Of a stretch of DNA of 44,642 nucleotides, positions 22,043 through 30,994 are shown piece by piece. Both the position numbers and the translations under genes were made by a program. The notes under the pieces are model-generated. The model was not told the origin of the DNA. It saw nothing but the letters and a program-made list of their open reading frames with translations, and searched no databases. Source of the DNA: an uncultured Eisenbergiella sp. (lineage in GTDB: Bacteria; Bacillota; Clostridia; Lachnospirales; Lachnospiraceae). Each line of letters begins with the position of its first letter. Within the stretch, counting starts at the first letter, position 1. The DNA is taken from the NCBI GenBank assembly GCA_947631815.1, contig CANRMT010000010.1:1-44642 (forward strand), written 5' to 3'.

Positions 22043-22841
22043 CTGCTTTCTTTCCCTTTCTCCCGATATAGAGAAAATGCTGACTCATGCCCAGAAGCTT
22101 CCTGTCGCCGGAAAGCCGCCAGGCCAAATCCAGCCATTTGTCCCGCGTCTCCTGATCCAGCTCGTGCAGCGCTCTCTCTTTGCCGCAGAGGATGTTCTCC
22201 ACGCCCGCGAAGGCCAGCTCCGTCAGGTTCTCTCCCGCCATCAGCCCTCTGGCCTCCTCCTCCGCGCAGAGATAGGCCGTCGTGAAACCCGCCAGCTCGT
22301 CGTTCGCGCCGTCTTCCAGATACCGCAGCAGCCTGTCCGCGCTCCCGAAATCCGCCAGGCTTTCCGCGGCGGCCAGAACGGGCGCGTAGCCGGAAATGAA
22401 CGCGGCGAAGAGCACGCCGCCGGGCTTTAACATCTGCACCGCCTCCCGCAGCGCCTGTCTGCGGTCCTCCTCCCGGCTCAGATGATAGAGCGGGCCCATC
22501 AGCAGCACCGCGTCGAACTGCTCCTTCTTGTACAGGTATTCGTGCAGCCAGAGGGCGTTCCCGTGGATACAGCTGTCCAGATGGACCCCGGCCTCCTGCG
22601 CCTTGTCGATGGCCTGCCGGATATTCCTGCCGGACAGGTCCAAAAGCGTCACCTCATGCCCCTGTTCCGCCAGATAGATGGAATACCTGCCGGGACCGCC
22701 GCCCACGTCCAGCACCTTCTTTTGGCCGCCGATATACTGATCCATATACCGCTTCGTCACCTCGAACTCCGGAAGATGCCAGGCCAGCCGCTCCCATTCC
22801 TCATATTCCTCGTCATAAAACCGTTCTATTTCGTTCTGCAT
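22032..22841 (-). CDS. Class I SAM-dependent methyltransferase
   Basis: The 269-residue protein starts MQNEIERFYDEEYEEWERL and carries motif I VLDVGGGPGRYSIYLA (about 42-57) and the post-I acid (LLDLS), a canonical Rossmann methyltransferase. FDAVLLMGPLYHL and the motif LKPGGVLFAAFI follow. The substrate is unknown; related proteins act on small molecules such as quinone or tRNA precursors. ATG 22841 has GGGAGAGG upstream; the 70 residues preceding it are leader DNA. It is transcribed from the promoter at 23247 through a 400-nt leader containing a terminator. Confidence 0.88.
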   Translation of the reverse strand: MQNEIERFYDEEYEEWERLAWHLPEFEVTKRYMDQYIGGQKKVLDVGGGPGRYSIYLAEQGHEVTLLDLSGRNIRQAIDKAQEAGVHLDSCIHGNALWLHEYLYKKEQFDAVLLMGPLYHLSREEDRRQALREAVQMLKPGGVLFAAFISGYAPVLAAAESLADFGSADRLLRYLEDGANDELAGFTTAYLCAEEEARGLMAGENLTELAFAGVENILCGKERALHELDQETRDKWLDLAWRLSGDRKLLGMSQHFLYIGRKGKKADEE

Positions 22842-22933
22842 TTTTCCCTCTCCCATGCCGCGGCGCATGCCCTTCCGGATGCGGCCGCCCGAAAACATGC
22901 CGCCGCTTCGCGGCATCCCGATCTGAAGCTGTG

Positions 22934-22974
22934 CCGGTATCGGGTATCCTGTTTTATAAATATTCCGATACCGG
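22934..22974. promoter_or_regulatory. 10-bp inverted repeat in the methyltransferase leader
   Basis: CCGGTATCGG (22934-22943) and CCGATACCGG (22965-22974) are perfectly complementary with a 21-bp AT-rich spacer. It can be an operator or an RNA hairpin, and lies between the leader terminator and the methyltransferase start. Confidence 0.5.
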
Positions 22975-23001
22975 TCCTTCCGTTCTGTGACCGCCGACAA
23001 T

Positions 23002-23039
23002 AAAAAAGGCCGTCCGGGCTTTCTGTTCCGGTACGGTCC
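23002..23039 (-). terminator. Terminator inside the methyltransferase leader (attenuator candidate)
   Basis: On the minus strand GGACCGTACCGG pairs with CCCGGACGGCC and is followed by six T (23002-23007). It stands about 200 nt after the predicted transcription start at 23240 and 160 nt before the methyltransferase gene, so transcription of that gene must pass it. Confidence 0.7.
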
Positions 23040-23124
23040 TTGGAAAATCACACTCTGTCAGGAATGGCTCATCCGATGCGCACGAAACAGAAAAGACCCT
23101 GTATCCGCATCCGCCCGTCCCGGG

Positions 23125-23199
23125 TCAGATACAGCTACCGCGTCCGGTTTTCATCATCGGCATCGGCATCAGCATGGGAGCAATATTTCTCTGGCGCAT
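23125..23199 (-). CDS. Methionine-rich leader peptide candidate
   Basis: A 24-codon open frame begins MRQRNIAP and contains six Met, five of them clustered (MLMPMPMM) and encoded by consecutive ATGs. ATG 23199 is preceded by GGAAAGGA at normal spacing. It lies in the structured leader of a SAM-dependent methyltransferase, before a terminator. The Met run partly reflects a simple ATGCCG repeat in the DNA, so the reading is tentative. Confidence 0.35.
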   Translation of the reverse strand: MRQRNIAPMLMPMPMMKTGRGSCI

Positions 23200-23246
23200 T
23201 GTCTTTTCCTTTCCGGGAGGCTCGTCACTGTCCCCGATATGCGCTC

Positions 23247-23275
23247 ATTCTAGCACCTTTTTGTCCGTCGCGCAA
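23247..23275 (-). promoter_or_regulatory. Promoter of the methyltransferase-lgt unit
   Basis: TTGCGC (23270-23275), 17-bp spacer, TAGAAT (23247-23252). The leader that follows is about 400 nt, far longer than any other here. It contains a stem GCTGTATC/GATACAG with an inner CCCG/CGGG helix around 23098-23136. Confidence 0.75.
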
Positions 23276-23343
23276 GCACTTTCTTCGAAAAATGTGTTTC
23301 TCCATCAGACACATCAAAACGGACGGCGTTTGGCCGTTTGCGC

Positions 23344-23377
23344 AATCATACCCCCGGTCTCAGCCGGGGGTATGATT
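23344..23377. terminator. Perfect 14-bp hairpin covering a stop codon
   Basis: AATCATACCCCCGG (23344-23357) and CCGGGGGTATGATT (23364-23377) are exact complements around a 6-nt loop. The stop codon (23360-23362) of the small membrane gene lies in the loop, so the hairpin must fold after or against translation. No T run follows directly, so it may stabilise the mRNA end rather than terminate. Confidence 0.65.
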
Positions 23378-23632
23378 GGATGCTCCGTTCTTTTTTATCC
23401 TGTCGCTGACGCTGCGCAGGATCAGGCTGATCCCCAGACAGGCCAGCGAGATCAGCAGTCCCCTGGTCAGAATGGGGCGCAGAAGGCCGCTGTACTCGTA
23501 GACATCGTTATGGCCCAGATCATACAGCTTAAAGGACCAGTAAATCCAGTAAACTGTCGCAGCAAGCGCTGTGGTCCAGAGACACGCTCTTATGATAAAT
23601 AGGATCCTTACCGCTCTGTTTTGCTTTTTCAT
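23360..23632 (-). CDS. Small two-helix membrane protein, unknown
   Basis: The 90-residue product has two hydrophobic segments (about 9-30 and 54-71) with a charged loop containing KLYDLGHNDVYEYSG, then a basic tail. No strong Shine-Dalgarno sequence precedes ATG 23632, so the start is moderately certain. It lies about 80 bp downstream of ilvC on the same strand and ends in a perfect hairpin. I do not recognise the family. Confidence 0.6.
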   Translation of the reverse strand: MKKQNRAVRILFIIRACLWTTALAATVYWIYWSFKLYDLGHNDVYEYSGLLRPILTRGLLISLACLGISLILRSVSDRIKKNGASNHTPG

Positions 23633-23713
23633 CGCTTATACGCGGACAGCCGCCGCGTTTTCGGGCGGGAAGCGCCGCGCAGATTCCGGCGGCCCTCCCC
23701 GTGCCCGGTGGAA

Positions 23714-24757
<1,044 letters not shown>

Positions 24758-24777
24758 CTATAGAATATCGCATCCGT

Positions 24778-25281
24778 TTATTCTGCGATATAGACCACTT
24801 TATCCACGCCGCGGCACAGTCCCGCCACGCCGGTGCGCGCCAGCTCCAGGATCTCATAGCCGTCCAAAAGCCGCAGGAACGCGTCGATCTTGCTCTGGGA
24901 GCCCGTGAGCTCGATGATCAGATTCTCCGCGCCCACGTCGATGATATTGGCGCGGAACACATTGGCCACCGCGATGATGCTGGGCCGCTCCGCCGCCCCT
25001 GCCTTCACCTTGATCAGCGCCAGTTCCCGGTATACGCTCTCCTCCGGGACCAGCTCCCGGATATCCCGCACATCGATCAGCTTCGCCACCTGCTTCTCGA
25101 TCTGGTCCAGGATCTCGTCGTCGCCGCTGGTCACGATGGTGATGCGGGTGAACCTGGGATCGGCCGTCACACCGGCCGTGATGCTTTCGATATTATAGCC
25201 GCGCCTGGAAAACAGCCCCGCGATCCGGCTCAGAACGCCGGAGGTGTTGTCCACGATCAGCTGAAACGTCTTTTTCTGCAT
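24778..25281 (-). CDS. ilvN: Acetolactate synthase small subunit (second copy)
   Basis: The 167-residue protein has an N-terminal ACT domain (NTSGVLSRIAGLFSRRGYNI, residues 12-31) and a second ACT-like half, the regulatory layout of IlvN/IlvH. It binds the catalytic subunit and transmits valine feedback. ATG 25281 is preceded by GAGAGGAG. It lies upstream of ilvC under a strong promoter of its own (25397-25425). It is a full-length paralogue of the small subunit at 25544-26032, about 260 bp upstream; the two differ throughout, so this is not a recent duplication. Confidence 0.93.
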   Translation of the reverse strand: MQKKTFQLIVDNTSGVLSRIAGLFSRRGYNIESITAGVTADPRFTRITIVTSGDDEILDQIEKQVAKLIDVRDIRELVPEESVYRELALIKVKAGAAERPSIIAVANVFRANIIDVGAENLIIELTGSQSKIDAFLRLLDGYEILELARTGVAGLCRGVDKVVYIAE

Positions 25282-25396
25282 ATGCTCCTCTCCAATCCGG
25301 GATGCCCCGCTTACGCCTCGTGACCGTCCAGACTCCATAGAAGCCCTGCCTCCCTGCGGGAAGCGGACGGACACATCCGCCATGCGTACAGCTTTC

Positions 25397-25425
25397 ATTG
25401 TAGCAACAATCCCGGGGCATGTCAA
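25397..25425 (-). promoter_or_regulatory. Consensus promoter of ilvN-ilvC
   Basis: Exact TTGACA (25420-25425), 17-bp spacer, TACAAT (25397-25402). It lies between the two small-subunit genes, so ilvNC can be transcribed apart from ilvBN. No T-box or leader peptide rich in branched-chain residues was seen in the 110-nt leader. Confidence 0.88.
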
Positions 25426-25543
25426 CGTATGAGTTTCCTTCATGCCTGCTATAATTACCGGTTATGGGATCACGTCCGGCTCACATTTTGCGTTATAGCC
25501 GACGAACATGTCCGGCCGTGCGCCTTTCCTTACGCGGACGTTC

Positions 25544-26032
25544 TCAGCCTTCCTGATCCCGGCACTTCTGCAGCGCCACGGTCCCGGTGCGCGCCACCTC
25601 CACGATGCTGATGGACTGCAGCATTTTCAGGAACAGCTGCGCGCGCTCCGGCACGTCGCAAAGCTGGATCATCATCTGGGTTTTGGACATATCCACGATC
25701 TGCGCTTTCAGCACATCGGAGATCTCCATGATGTCCCTGCGGTTATTGCGGTTGTACTTCACCTTCACCAGCATGAGCTCGCGGCTGACGGACTCCGTCT
25801 CCTCGAAGGTCTTGACCTTGATCACGTCCAGCTTCTTGTTCAGCTGCTTCTCGATCTGCTCCAGCGTGTGCTCGTTCCCGCTGGACACGATGGTCATGCA
25901 GGAAACGGTGGGATCGTCCGTCTCCCCCACCACCAGGCTGTCAATATTGAACGCCCTCCTGGAGAAGAGCCCCGCCACCTTGCACAGCACGCCGGACCGG
26001 TTCTCGACCAGAACAGAATATATTTTTTTCAT
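25544..26032 (-). CDS. ilvN: Acetolactate synthase small subunit (partner of IlvB)
   Basis: The 162-residue product starts MKKIYSVLVENRSGVLCKVAG, an ACT domain, followed by FSRRAFNIDSL and a second domain ending VEVARTGTVAL, typical of IlvN/IlvH. It regulates and activates the catalytic subunit encoded 16 bp upstream (ilvB). It starts with a clear AGGAGG near ATG 26032. Together with the second small subunit it gives the cell two regulatory partners for one acetolactate synthase in this region. Confidence 0.93.
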   Translation of the reverse strand: MKKIYSVLVENRSGVLCKVAGLFSRRAFNIDSLVVGETDDPTVSCMTIVSSGNEHTLEQIEKQLNKKLDVIKVKTFEETESVSRELMLVKVKYNRNNRRDIMEISDVLKAQIVDMSKTQMMIQLCDVPERAQLFLKMLQSISIVEVARTGTVALQKCRDQEG

Positions 26033-26048
26033 CCCGATATCCTCCTCG

Positions 26049-27668
26049 CTACTTTACCGTGTCCATGGGGTCGATAACGCACTCCATCAGGACAGCGTCG
26101 TCATCCCGCAGGAACGCGTCAATGGCCGCGTCCATCTCTTTCCGTTCCGACACCCGGATGAACCGGATCCCATAGGCCTCCGCCAGCTTGGAAAGGTCTG
26201 GACTCCCGGAAAGCTCCACGACGGAATATCTGCCGCCGTACGTGTTCTTCTGGAATTCCCGGACCATGCCCAGATATCCGTTGGCGATGACGATGATCTT
26301 CACCGGGATATCGTGCTGGCGCATGGTGGCCAGCTCCATCATGGACATCTGAAAGGAGCCGTCCCCGCAGGCCGCCACCACCTGCCGGTCGGGGCAGGCC
26401 AGCTTGGCGCCCATGGCGGCGGGAATGGAATAGCCCATGGTGCCCATGCCGCCGGACGTCAGGAATTTGCCGTCCCGCACGATGCAGCTGCGGCAGGACC
26501 AGATCTGATTCTGCCCCACATCCGCCACATAGACGGCATCGCGCTCCATCCGGTCGGAGAGCCTGCGGATGAACTCGGACGGGTCGATGTACTCCGGCCG
26601 GGTCCTGCGCGTTTCCTTCATGGTCTGGCTGTATTCGTACAGCGTCTGCAGCCAGAGCCCGTGATCGCATTCGATCTCGATCTGCATCATATGCTCGAAG
26701 ATATGCCTGGCGTCTCCCACCAGCGGGATGGTCGGTCCCGCGTTCTTGCCGATCTCCGCCGGGTCCACGTCCATATGGACCAGCACCTTGTCCCGGGTGA
26801 TGATCTCCGGCTGGTTCACCGCCCGGTCCGCCACCCTCGCGCCTACCATGATGACCATATCCGCATCGTTCATGGCCCGGTTGGCACAGGGCGCTCCGTT
26901 GTTGCCCACCATGCCGAAATACAGCTCGTCCTCGGTCTGCATGGCGCCGATCCCCATCATGGTGGTGACGACGGGTACCTGATATTTGTGCGAGAATTCC
27001 CGCAGCATCCCCTCCGCGCCGCTCAGCAGGACGCCGCCTCCGGCACAGATCACAGGCCGCTTCGCCTTTTCCAGCTCCGCCATGACCTTTTTGATCTGCA
27101 CCGCATGTCCCTTCACGGTCGGCTTGTAGGTCCGCAGGACCACATCGCCTTCGGGATAGCGGAATTTCTTCACCGGCGCGTTCTGCACGTCGATCGGCAC
27201 GTCGATGAGCACGGGGCCCCTCCGGCCGGTATTCGCGATATAGAAGGCTTCCTTGAAGATCCTCGGAATGTCCTCAGCGTTCTTCACCAGATAGCTGTAT
27301 TTCACGAAGGACTCCGCGGCCCCCGTGATATCCGCCTCCTGAAACACGTCGCTGCCGATCAGCTCGCTGTTCACCTGCCCGGTGATGCAGACCAGCGGGA
27401 TACTGTCCGCGAACGCCGTGGCGATGCCGGTGATCAGGTTCGTCGCGCCGGGACCGCTGGTCACGGCACAGACGCCCACCTGTCCGGTGACCCTGGCCAT
27501 ACCGCTGGCGGCGTGCGCCGCATTCTGCTCCGTCCGGATCAGGACCGTCCGGATCTCCGAGTCCAGGATGCTGTCGTAAAACGGACAGATCGCCACGCCC
27601 GGATAACCGAACACCGTTTTTACCCCTTCCATTTCAAGGCATTTCACCATTGCCTGTGCACCGTTCAT
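26049..27668 (-). CDS. ilvB: Acetolactate synthase large subunit
   Basis: A 539-residue thiamine-diphosphate enzyme: catalytic Glu47 in RTEQNAAHAASG, the middle FAD-binding domain and the C-terminal ThDP motif GDGSFQMSMMELATM with the following Asn (IVIANGYLG). It condenses two pyruvates to acetolactate, the first step in valine and leucine synthesis. ATG 27668 is preceded by AGAGGAAG. It lies between a small membrane-helix gene upstream and ilvN downstream on the minus strand. Length is slightly below typical IlvB (about 550-570). Confidence 0.95.
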   Translation of the reverse strand: MNGAQAMVKCLEMEGVKTVFGYPGVAICPFYDSILDSEIRTVLIRTEQNAAHAASGMARVTGQVGVCAVTSGPGATNLITGIATAFADSIPLVCITGQVNSELIGSDVFQEADITGAAESFVKYSYLVKNAEDIPRIFKEAFYIANTGRRGPVLIDVPIDVQNAPVKKFRYPEGDVVLRTYKPTVKGHAVQIKKVMAELEKAKRPVICAGGGVLLSGAEGMLREFSHKYQVPVVTTMMGIGAMQTEDELYFGMVGNNGAPCANRAMNDADMVIMVGARVADRAVNQPEIITRDKVLVHMDVDPAEIGKNAGPTIPLVGDARHIFEHMMQIEIECDHGLWLQTLYEYSQTMKETRRTRPEYIDPSEFIRRLSDRMERDAVYVADVGQNQIWSCRSCIVRDGKFLTSGGMGTMGYSIPAAMGAKLACPDRQVVAACGDGSFQMSMMELATMRQHDIPVKIIVIANGYLGMVREFQKNTYGGRYSVVELSGSPDLSKLAEAYGIRFIRVSERKEMDAAIDAFLRDDDAVLMECVIDPMDTVK

Positions 27669-27714
27669 ATCTCTTCCTCTCAATCCGCCGCTGCCGCGGC
27701 CTCAAACGTTTCTG

Positions 27715-28179
27715 TCAATGAAATTTGTTGAAAAAGTCCGCCAGCGGTTCCACGACGTCCCCGAGATCCCGGATCGCTTTGTTCAGCGACTCGATGTCCA
27801 TGCTGTCCACCTTTTCCATTGCCTGCGCCAGCGCGTCCCCGGTCTGGTTCATGAGCCCGTCCTCGTCGAACATGCTCTGGATCCCCAAAAGGGCCTTGTC
27901 CGCCTCCGTCAGCGTCTGCGTCACCTGAGAGATCGCCTGATCCGCGTTCTCCACGGCGGCAGACACCTGCTCCATGAGCCCGTCCGCCTGCTTCACGGTC
28001 CGCAGAAGCGGCGGCACGATGCACAGAAGCGCTGCCAGGAACGCCCCCGCCAGCGCACAGGCCGCGATGGCGAGAAGCCTGGTGAACCGCAGCTGTTTCT
28101 GCAGGTTCCGGCTCTGTGCCGTATTCTCCTCTACTAATTTTTCCAGATACTGTATGACACCCTGTGTTTCCTGATCCAT
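27715..28179 (-). CDS. Single-pass membrane protein with a coiled coil, unknown
   Basis: The 154-residue product has an N-terminal charged helix, one long hydrophobic segment (about 35-58) and then a helical extension with heptad-like repeats (VSAAVENADQAISQVTQTLTE, in part) ending DFFNKFH. This is the layout of DUF948-like or chemoreceptor-like single-pass proteins, but no signature is visible. It sits between metH and ilvB on the same strand, spaced 79 and 46 bp, so it may be part of a larger transcript. RBS AAAGGA precedes ATG 28179. Confidence 0.65.
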   Translation of the reverse strand: MDQETQGVIQYLEKLVEENTAQSRNLQKQLRFTRLLAIAACALAGAFLAALLCIVPPLLRTVKQADGLMEQVSAAVENADQAISQVTQTLTEADKALLGIQSMFDEDGLMNQTGDALAQAMEKVDSMDIESLNKAIRDLGDVVEPLADFFNKFH

Positions 28180-28258
28180 CCTTCGTCCTTTCCGCCGTCC
28201 CGCCCGCGCCGGGGGCTCTCTTTTGCTCTGTGTCGCGAAATGTGCCTCTGCCGCCCGA

Positions 28259-30835
28259 TCACTTTCCGGTCAGGCGCATCGCCAGCCGCACGGCCTCCGC
28301 CGCGTCCCTGGAGTAGCCGTCCGCATGGATCTCGTCCGCGTATTCCTGGGTGATGACAGCGCCGCCAATGATGATCTTGGCCGTCACGCCCTGCTGTCTG
28401 GCGTATTCGATCACATGGCGCATTTCCTGCATGGTGGTGGTCATCAGCGCCGAAAGGGCGATGATCTGCGCGCCGTTTTCGATGGCCGCCTCGACGATCC
28501 GTTCCTTCGGAACATCCTTCCCCAGATCGATGACCCGGAAACCGTAGTTCTTCAGCATCAGGACCACCAGATTCTTGCCGATGTCGTGGATATCGCCGCG
28601 AACGGTAGCGATCACTACCACGGGCATTTCTCCGCGGCCCTGTCCGCTCATGAGCAGCGGCTCCAGAACGCCGATGGCCTGCTTCATGGATTCCGCGCTG
28701 GCGATCAGCTGGGGCAGGAAATATTTGCCTTTATCGAACAGTTCACCCACCTCATTGATGGCGGGAAGAAGATATCCGTCCAGGATCGTCTGGGCGGGAA
28801 CCCCTGCGTCGAGCGCGGTTCTGGTGAGCGACTCGACGGATCTGCGGTTCCCCCGCAGAACGGCCTCTCTCACCGCATCCGCCGCTTTTGCCGAAAGCGC
28901 GCCGCCTTCCCCGCCTTGACCCGCTCCTGCGCCGAAAGCGGTCTGCTCCGCGCCGTTTCCCGTTATCTTCGTTTCCTGTCCGCCCCGGGCCTCTGTCCCG
29001 GCCGCTCCGGCGGCATTCCCCGCGGAGGCGCCTTCCTGCGCCGCCTGCTGCAGGAGCACGGCCCGCTCCCGCTCCTGTGCCTCACGGCGTTCCTTCTGCG
29101 CCTGGGCGAATTCGATATAGGCTAGATCGCTGCCCTCTCTGGACAGGAGCAGATCGGAGGCGTGCACGGCGCCCATCAGGGAATCCTGCCCGGGATTGGC
29201 GATCGCCATCGTCAGACCGGCCCCGATCGCCATCGTCAGGAACGCGGTATTCACACAGGTCCGCTCCGGCAGGCCAAAGGAGATATTGGAAAGCCCGCAG
29301 ACCGTGGCCAGCCCCTGTCCCCTGCAGTATCGGATCGTTTCCAGCGTCTCCAGCGCCGCCCTGGGATCGGCGCCCACCGTGGCCGCCAGCCCGTCCACTA
29401 CGACGTCCTCTTTCGACAGGCCGAGGGCAGCGGCCCGTTCCAGGATCTGCCGGATGATGGAGATCTTTTCGTCCAGATCCTTCGGAAGTCCGGCATCCGA
29501 AAGCGGGAGCAGGATGAACATCGCGCCGTATTTCCTGATGACGGGCAGCAGCTTTTCGATCTTCTCTTTTTCCAGGGAAACGGAATTCACCAGCGCCCGG
29601 CCCGGATATCGCCGCAGCGCGGCTTCGAGCACATCCACGTGGCTGGAATCCAGCGAAAGCGGCAGGGAGGTCACGCCCGCGATCTCGTCCAGGGCCTGCA
29701 GCATCATCGCCTTCTCGTCGATCCCGCTCATGCCCATGTTCACATCCAGCACCGCCGCGCCCCGCTCCTCCTGCTCCTGGGCGAACTGCGCCACCAGATC
29801 GAACTTTCCTTCCCGCAGCTGCGCCTGCAGCTTTTTCTTCCCCGTGGGATTGATCCGCTCGCCGATGACCAGGAACGGATCGTCCAGCCCGAAGGAGACC
29901 GTCCTGCGCTCGGAGGCCAGATGATGCCGTCCCGCGGTCCGGGTGCGCACGGGCTTCTTCCCGGCGACGGCAAAGACCATCTGCCGGATATGGTCCGGCG
30001 TCGTGCCGCAGCAGCCGCCCAGGACCGCGGCGCCCGCTTCCAGCAGGGCCAGCATATCTCTGCCGAACTCCTCCGGGCCCATATCGTATACGGTCTGTCC
30101 TTCCCGGTTCAGGGACGGAAGCCCCGCGTTGGGCTTCGCAATGAGCGGCACCGCGGACACCTCCGCCATCTGCCGGATCACCGCCGCCATCTTGTCCGGT
30201 CCGGTGGAACAGTTCGCGCCGACAGCGTCCGCGCCCAGGCTGGAAAGGACCAGCGCGGCGGTCGCGGCGTCGGTGCCGAACAGACTCCTGCCGTCCGCCT
30301 CGAAGGTCATGGTCACCATGACGGGCAGCTCCGGACAGGTCTCCTTGGCGGCGATCAGCGCCGCTCTGGACTCCTGCAGGCTCATCATGGTCTCCACCAC
30401 GAGCAGATCCGCACCGGCCTTTGCCAGACAGCCGATCTGCTCTTTATAAACGTCGATCAGTTCTTCAAAATCCATTCTGCCGATGGGGGCCAGCTGCTCG
30501 CCGGTCATCGTCAGGTCCCCCGCCACCAGCGCCCTGTCTCCCACGGCCCTGCGGGAGATCTCCACCAGCGAACGGTTCAGCTCCCGAACGCGGTCCTCCA
30601 GGCCGAACTCCTTCAGCTTGATCCGGTTGGCGGAAAAGGTCGGGGCGTAGACGATCTGCGACCCCGCGTCCGCGTATTCTCTCTGGAGACGCTCCAGCAC
30701 CTCCGGATGCTGCGTGATCCAGAGCTCCGGGCACACGCCCGGCGGCATCCCGCGCTTCTGGAGATTGGAGCCTGTGGCGCCGTCCAGAAAGACGGGCCCG
30801 TCCCCGATAAACTGTTTAAACTGTTCCTTTGTCAT
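28259..30835 (-). CDS. metH: Methionine synthase, B12-dependent, without activation domain
   Basis: An 858-residue protein with domains in the MetH order. Residues 1-295 are the homocysteine S-methyltransferase barrel with the zinc ligands Cys209, Cys275 and Cys276. Residues 315-575 are the pterin-binding barrel, and about 650-858 the B12 cap and Rossmann fold with His750 in GDIHDIGK, the lower cobalt ligand. A Gly/Ala/Glu-rich linker (about 578-648) joins the barrels to the B12 part. The C-terminal SAM-binding activation domain (about 350 residues in E. coli MetH) is absent, so reactivation of oxidised cobalamin must use a separate protein. ATG 30835 has GAGGGAG upstream. Confidence 0.95.
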   Translation of the reverse strand: MTKEQFKQFIGDGPVFLDGATGSNLQKRGMPPGVCPELWITQHPEVLERLQREYADAGSQIVYAPTFSANRIKLKEFGLEDRVRELNRSLVEISRRAVGDRALVAGDLTMTGEQLAPIGRMDFEELIDVYKEQIGCLAKAGADLLVVETMMSLQESRAALIAAKETCPELPVMVTMTFEADGRSLFGTDAATAALVLSSLGADAVGANCSTGPDKMAAVIRQMAEVSAVPLIAKPNAGLPSLNREGQTVYDMGPEEFGRDMLALLEAGAAVLGGCCGTTPDHIRQMVFAVAGKKPVRTRTAGRHHLASERRTVSFGLDDPFLVIGERINPTGKKKLQAQLREGKFDLVAQFAQEQEERGAAVLDVNMGMSGIDEKAMMLQALDEIAGVTSLPLSLDSSHVDVLEAALRRYPGRALVNSVSLEKEKIEKLLPVIRKYGAMFILLPLSDAGLPKDLDEKISIIRQILERAAALGLSKEDVVVDGLAATVGADPRAALETLETIRYCRGQGLATVCGLSNISFGLPERTCVNTAFLTMAIGAGLTMAIANPGQDSLMGAVHASDLLLSREGSDLAYIEFAQAQKERREAQERERAVLLQQAAQEGASAGNAAGAAGTEARGGQETKITGNGAEQTAFGAGAGQGGEGGALSAKAADAVREAVLRGNRRSVESLTRTALDAGVPAQTILDGYLLPAINEVGELFDKGKYFLPQLIASAESMKQAIGVLEPLLMSGQGRGEMPVVVIATVRGDIHDIGKNLVVLMLKNYGFRVIDLGKDVPKERIVEAAIENGAQIIALSALMTTTMQEMRHVIEYARQQGVTAKIIIGGAVITQEYADEIHADGYSRDAAEAVRLAMRLTGK

Positions 30836-30849
30836 AAGCTCCCTCTTCC

Positions 30850-30888
30850 GGCCGCCTGCGCTTATCCGGCGCGGCTGGCGGCCTTTTT
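30850..30888. other. Hairpin in the metH leader
   Basis: GGCCGCC (30850-30856) pairs with GGCGGCC (30877-30883), followed by five T on the + strand. It lies in the about 50-nt metH leader just before the RBS and has terminator shape only for the + strand. A role in metH translation is possible. Confidence 0.45.
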
Positions 30889-30894
30889 CATTTT

Positions 30895-30922
30895 AGCATA
30901 CTCCTTAAAAAAAAGAAAGCAA
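30895..30922 (-). promoter_or_regulatory. Promoter of metH
   Basis: TTGCTT (30917-30922), 16-bp spacer, TATGCT (30895-30900), with a poly-T tract in the spacer. It faces the divergent promoter of the lipoprotein gene. The leader is too short for a SAM riboswitch. Confidence 0.5.
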
Positions 30923-30933
30923 TAGATGAATGA

Positions 30934-30962
30934 TTGCTTTTCCTGTCGATTTGTGTTAAATT
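30934..30962 (+). promoter_or_regulatory. Promoter of the lipoprotein gene
   Basis: TTGCTT (30934-30939), 17-bp spacer, TAAATT (30957-30962). It is separated by 11 bp from the divergent metH -35 box, so a regulator bound here could affect both. Confidence 0.6.
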
Positions 30963-30994
30963 TGAATGTATGACAAGCAGGAAGGAGGATTCCA

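Noticed and set aside
22987-23253. 88-codon + strand frame in the methyltransferase leader region
   Set aside because: It begins inside the minus-strand terminator, has no RBS, and the region has clear leader features on the other strand.
25282-25396. T-box or leader peptide for branched-chain amino acids upstream of ilvN-ilvC
   Set aside because: No AGGGTGG-type T-box core and no run of Leu, Ile or Val codons was found; the in-frame upstream ATG lacks an RBS.
30836-30894. SAM riboswitch in the metH leader
   Set aside because: The leader is only about 50 nt and contains one simple hairpin, too small for any known SAM riboswitch class.
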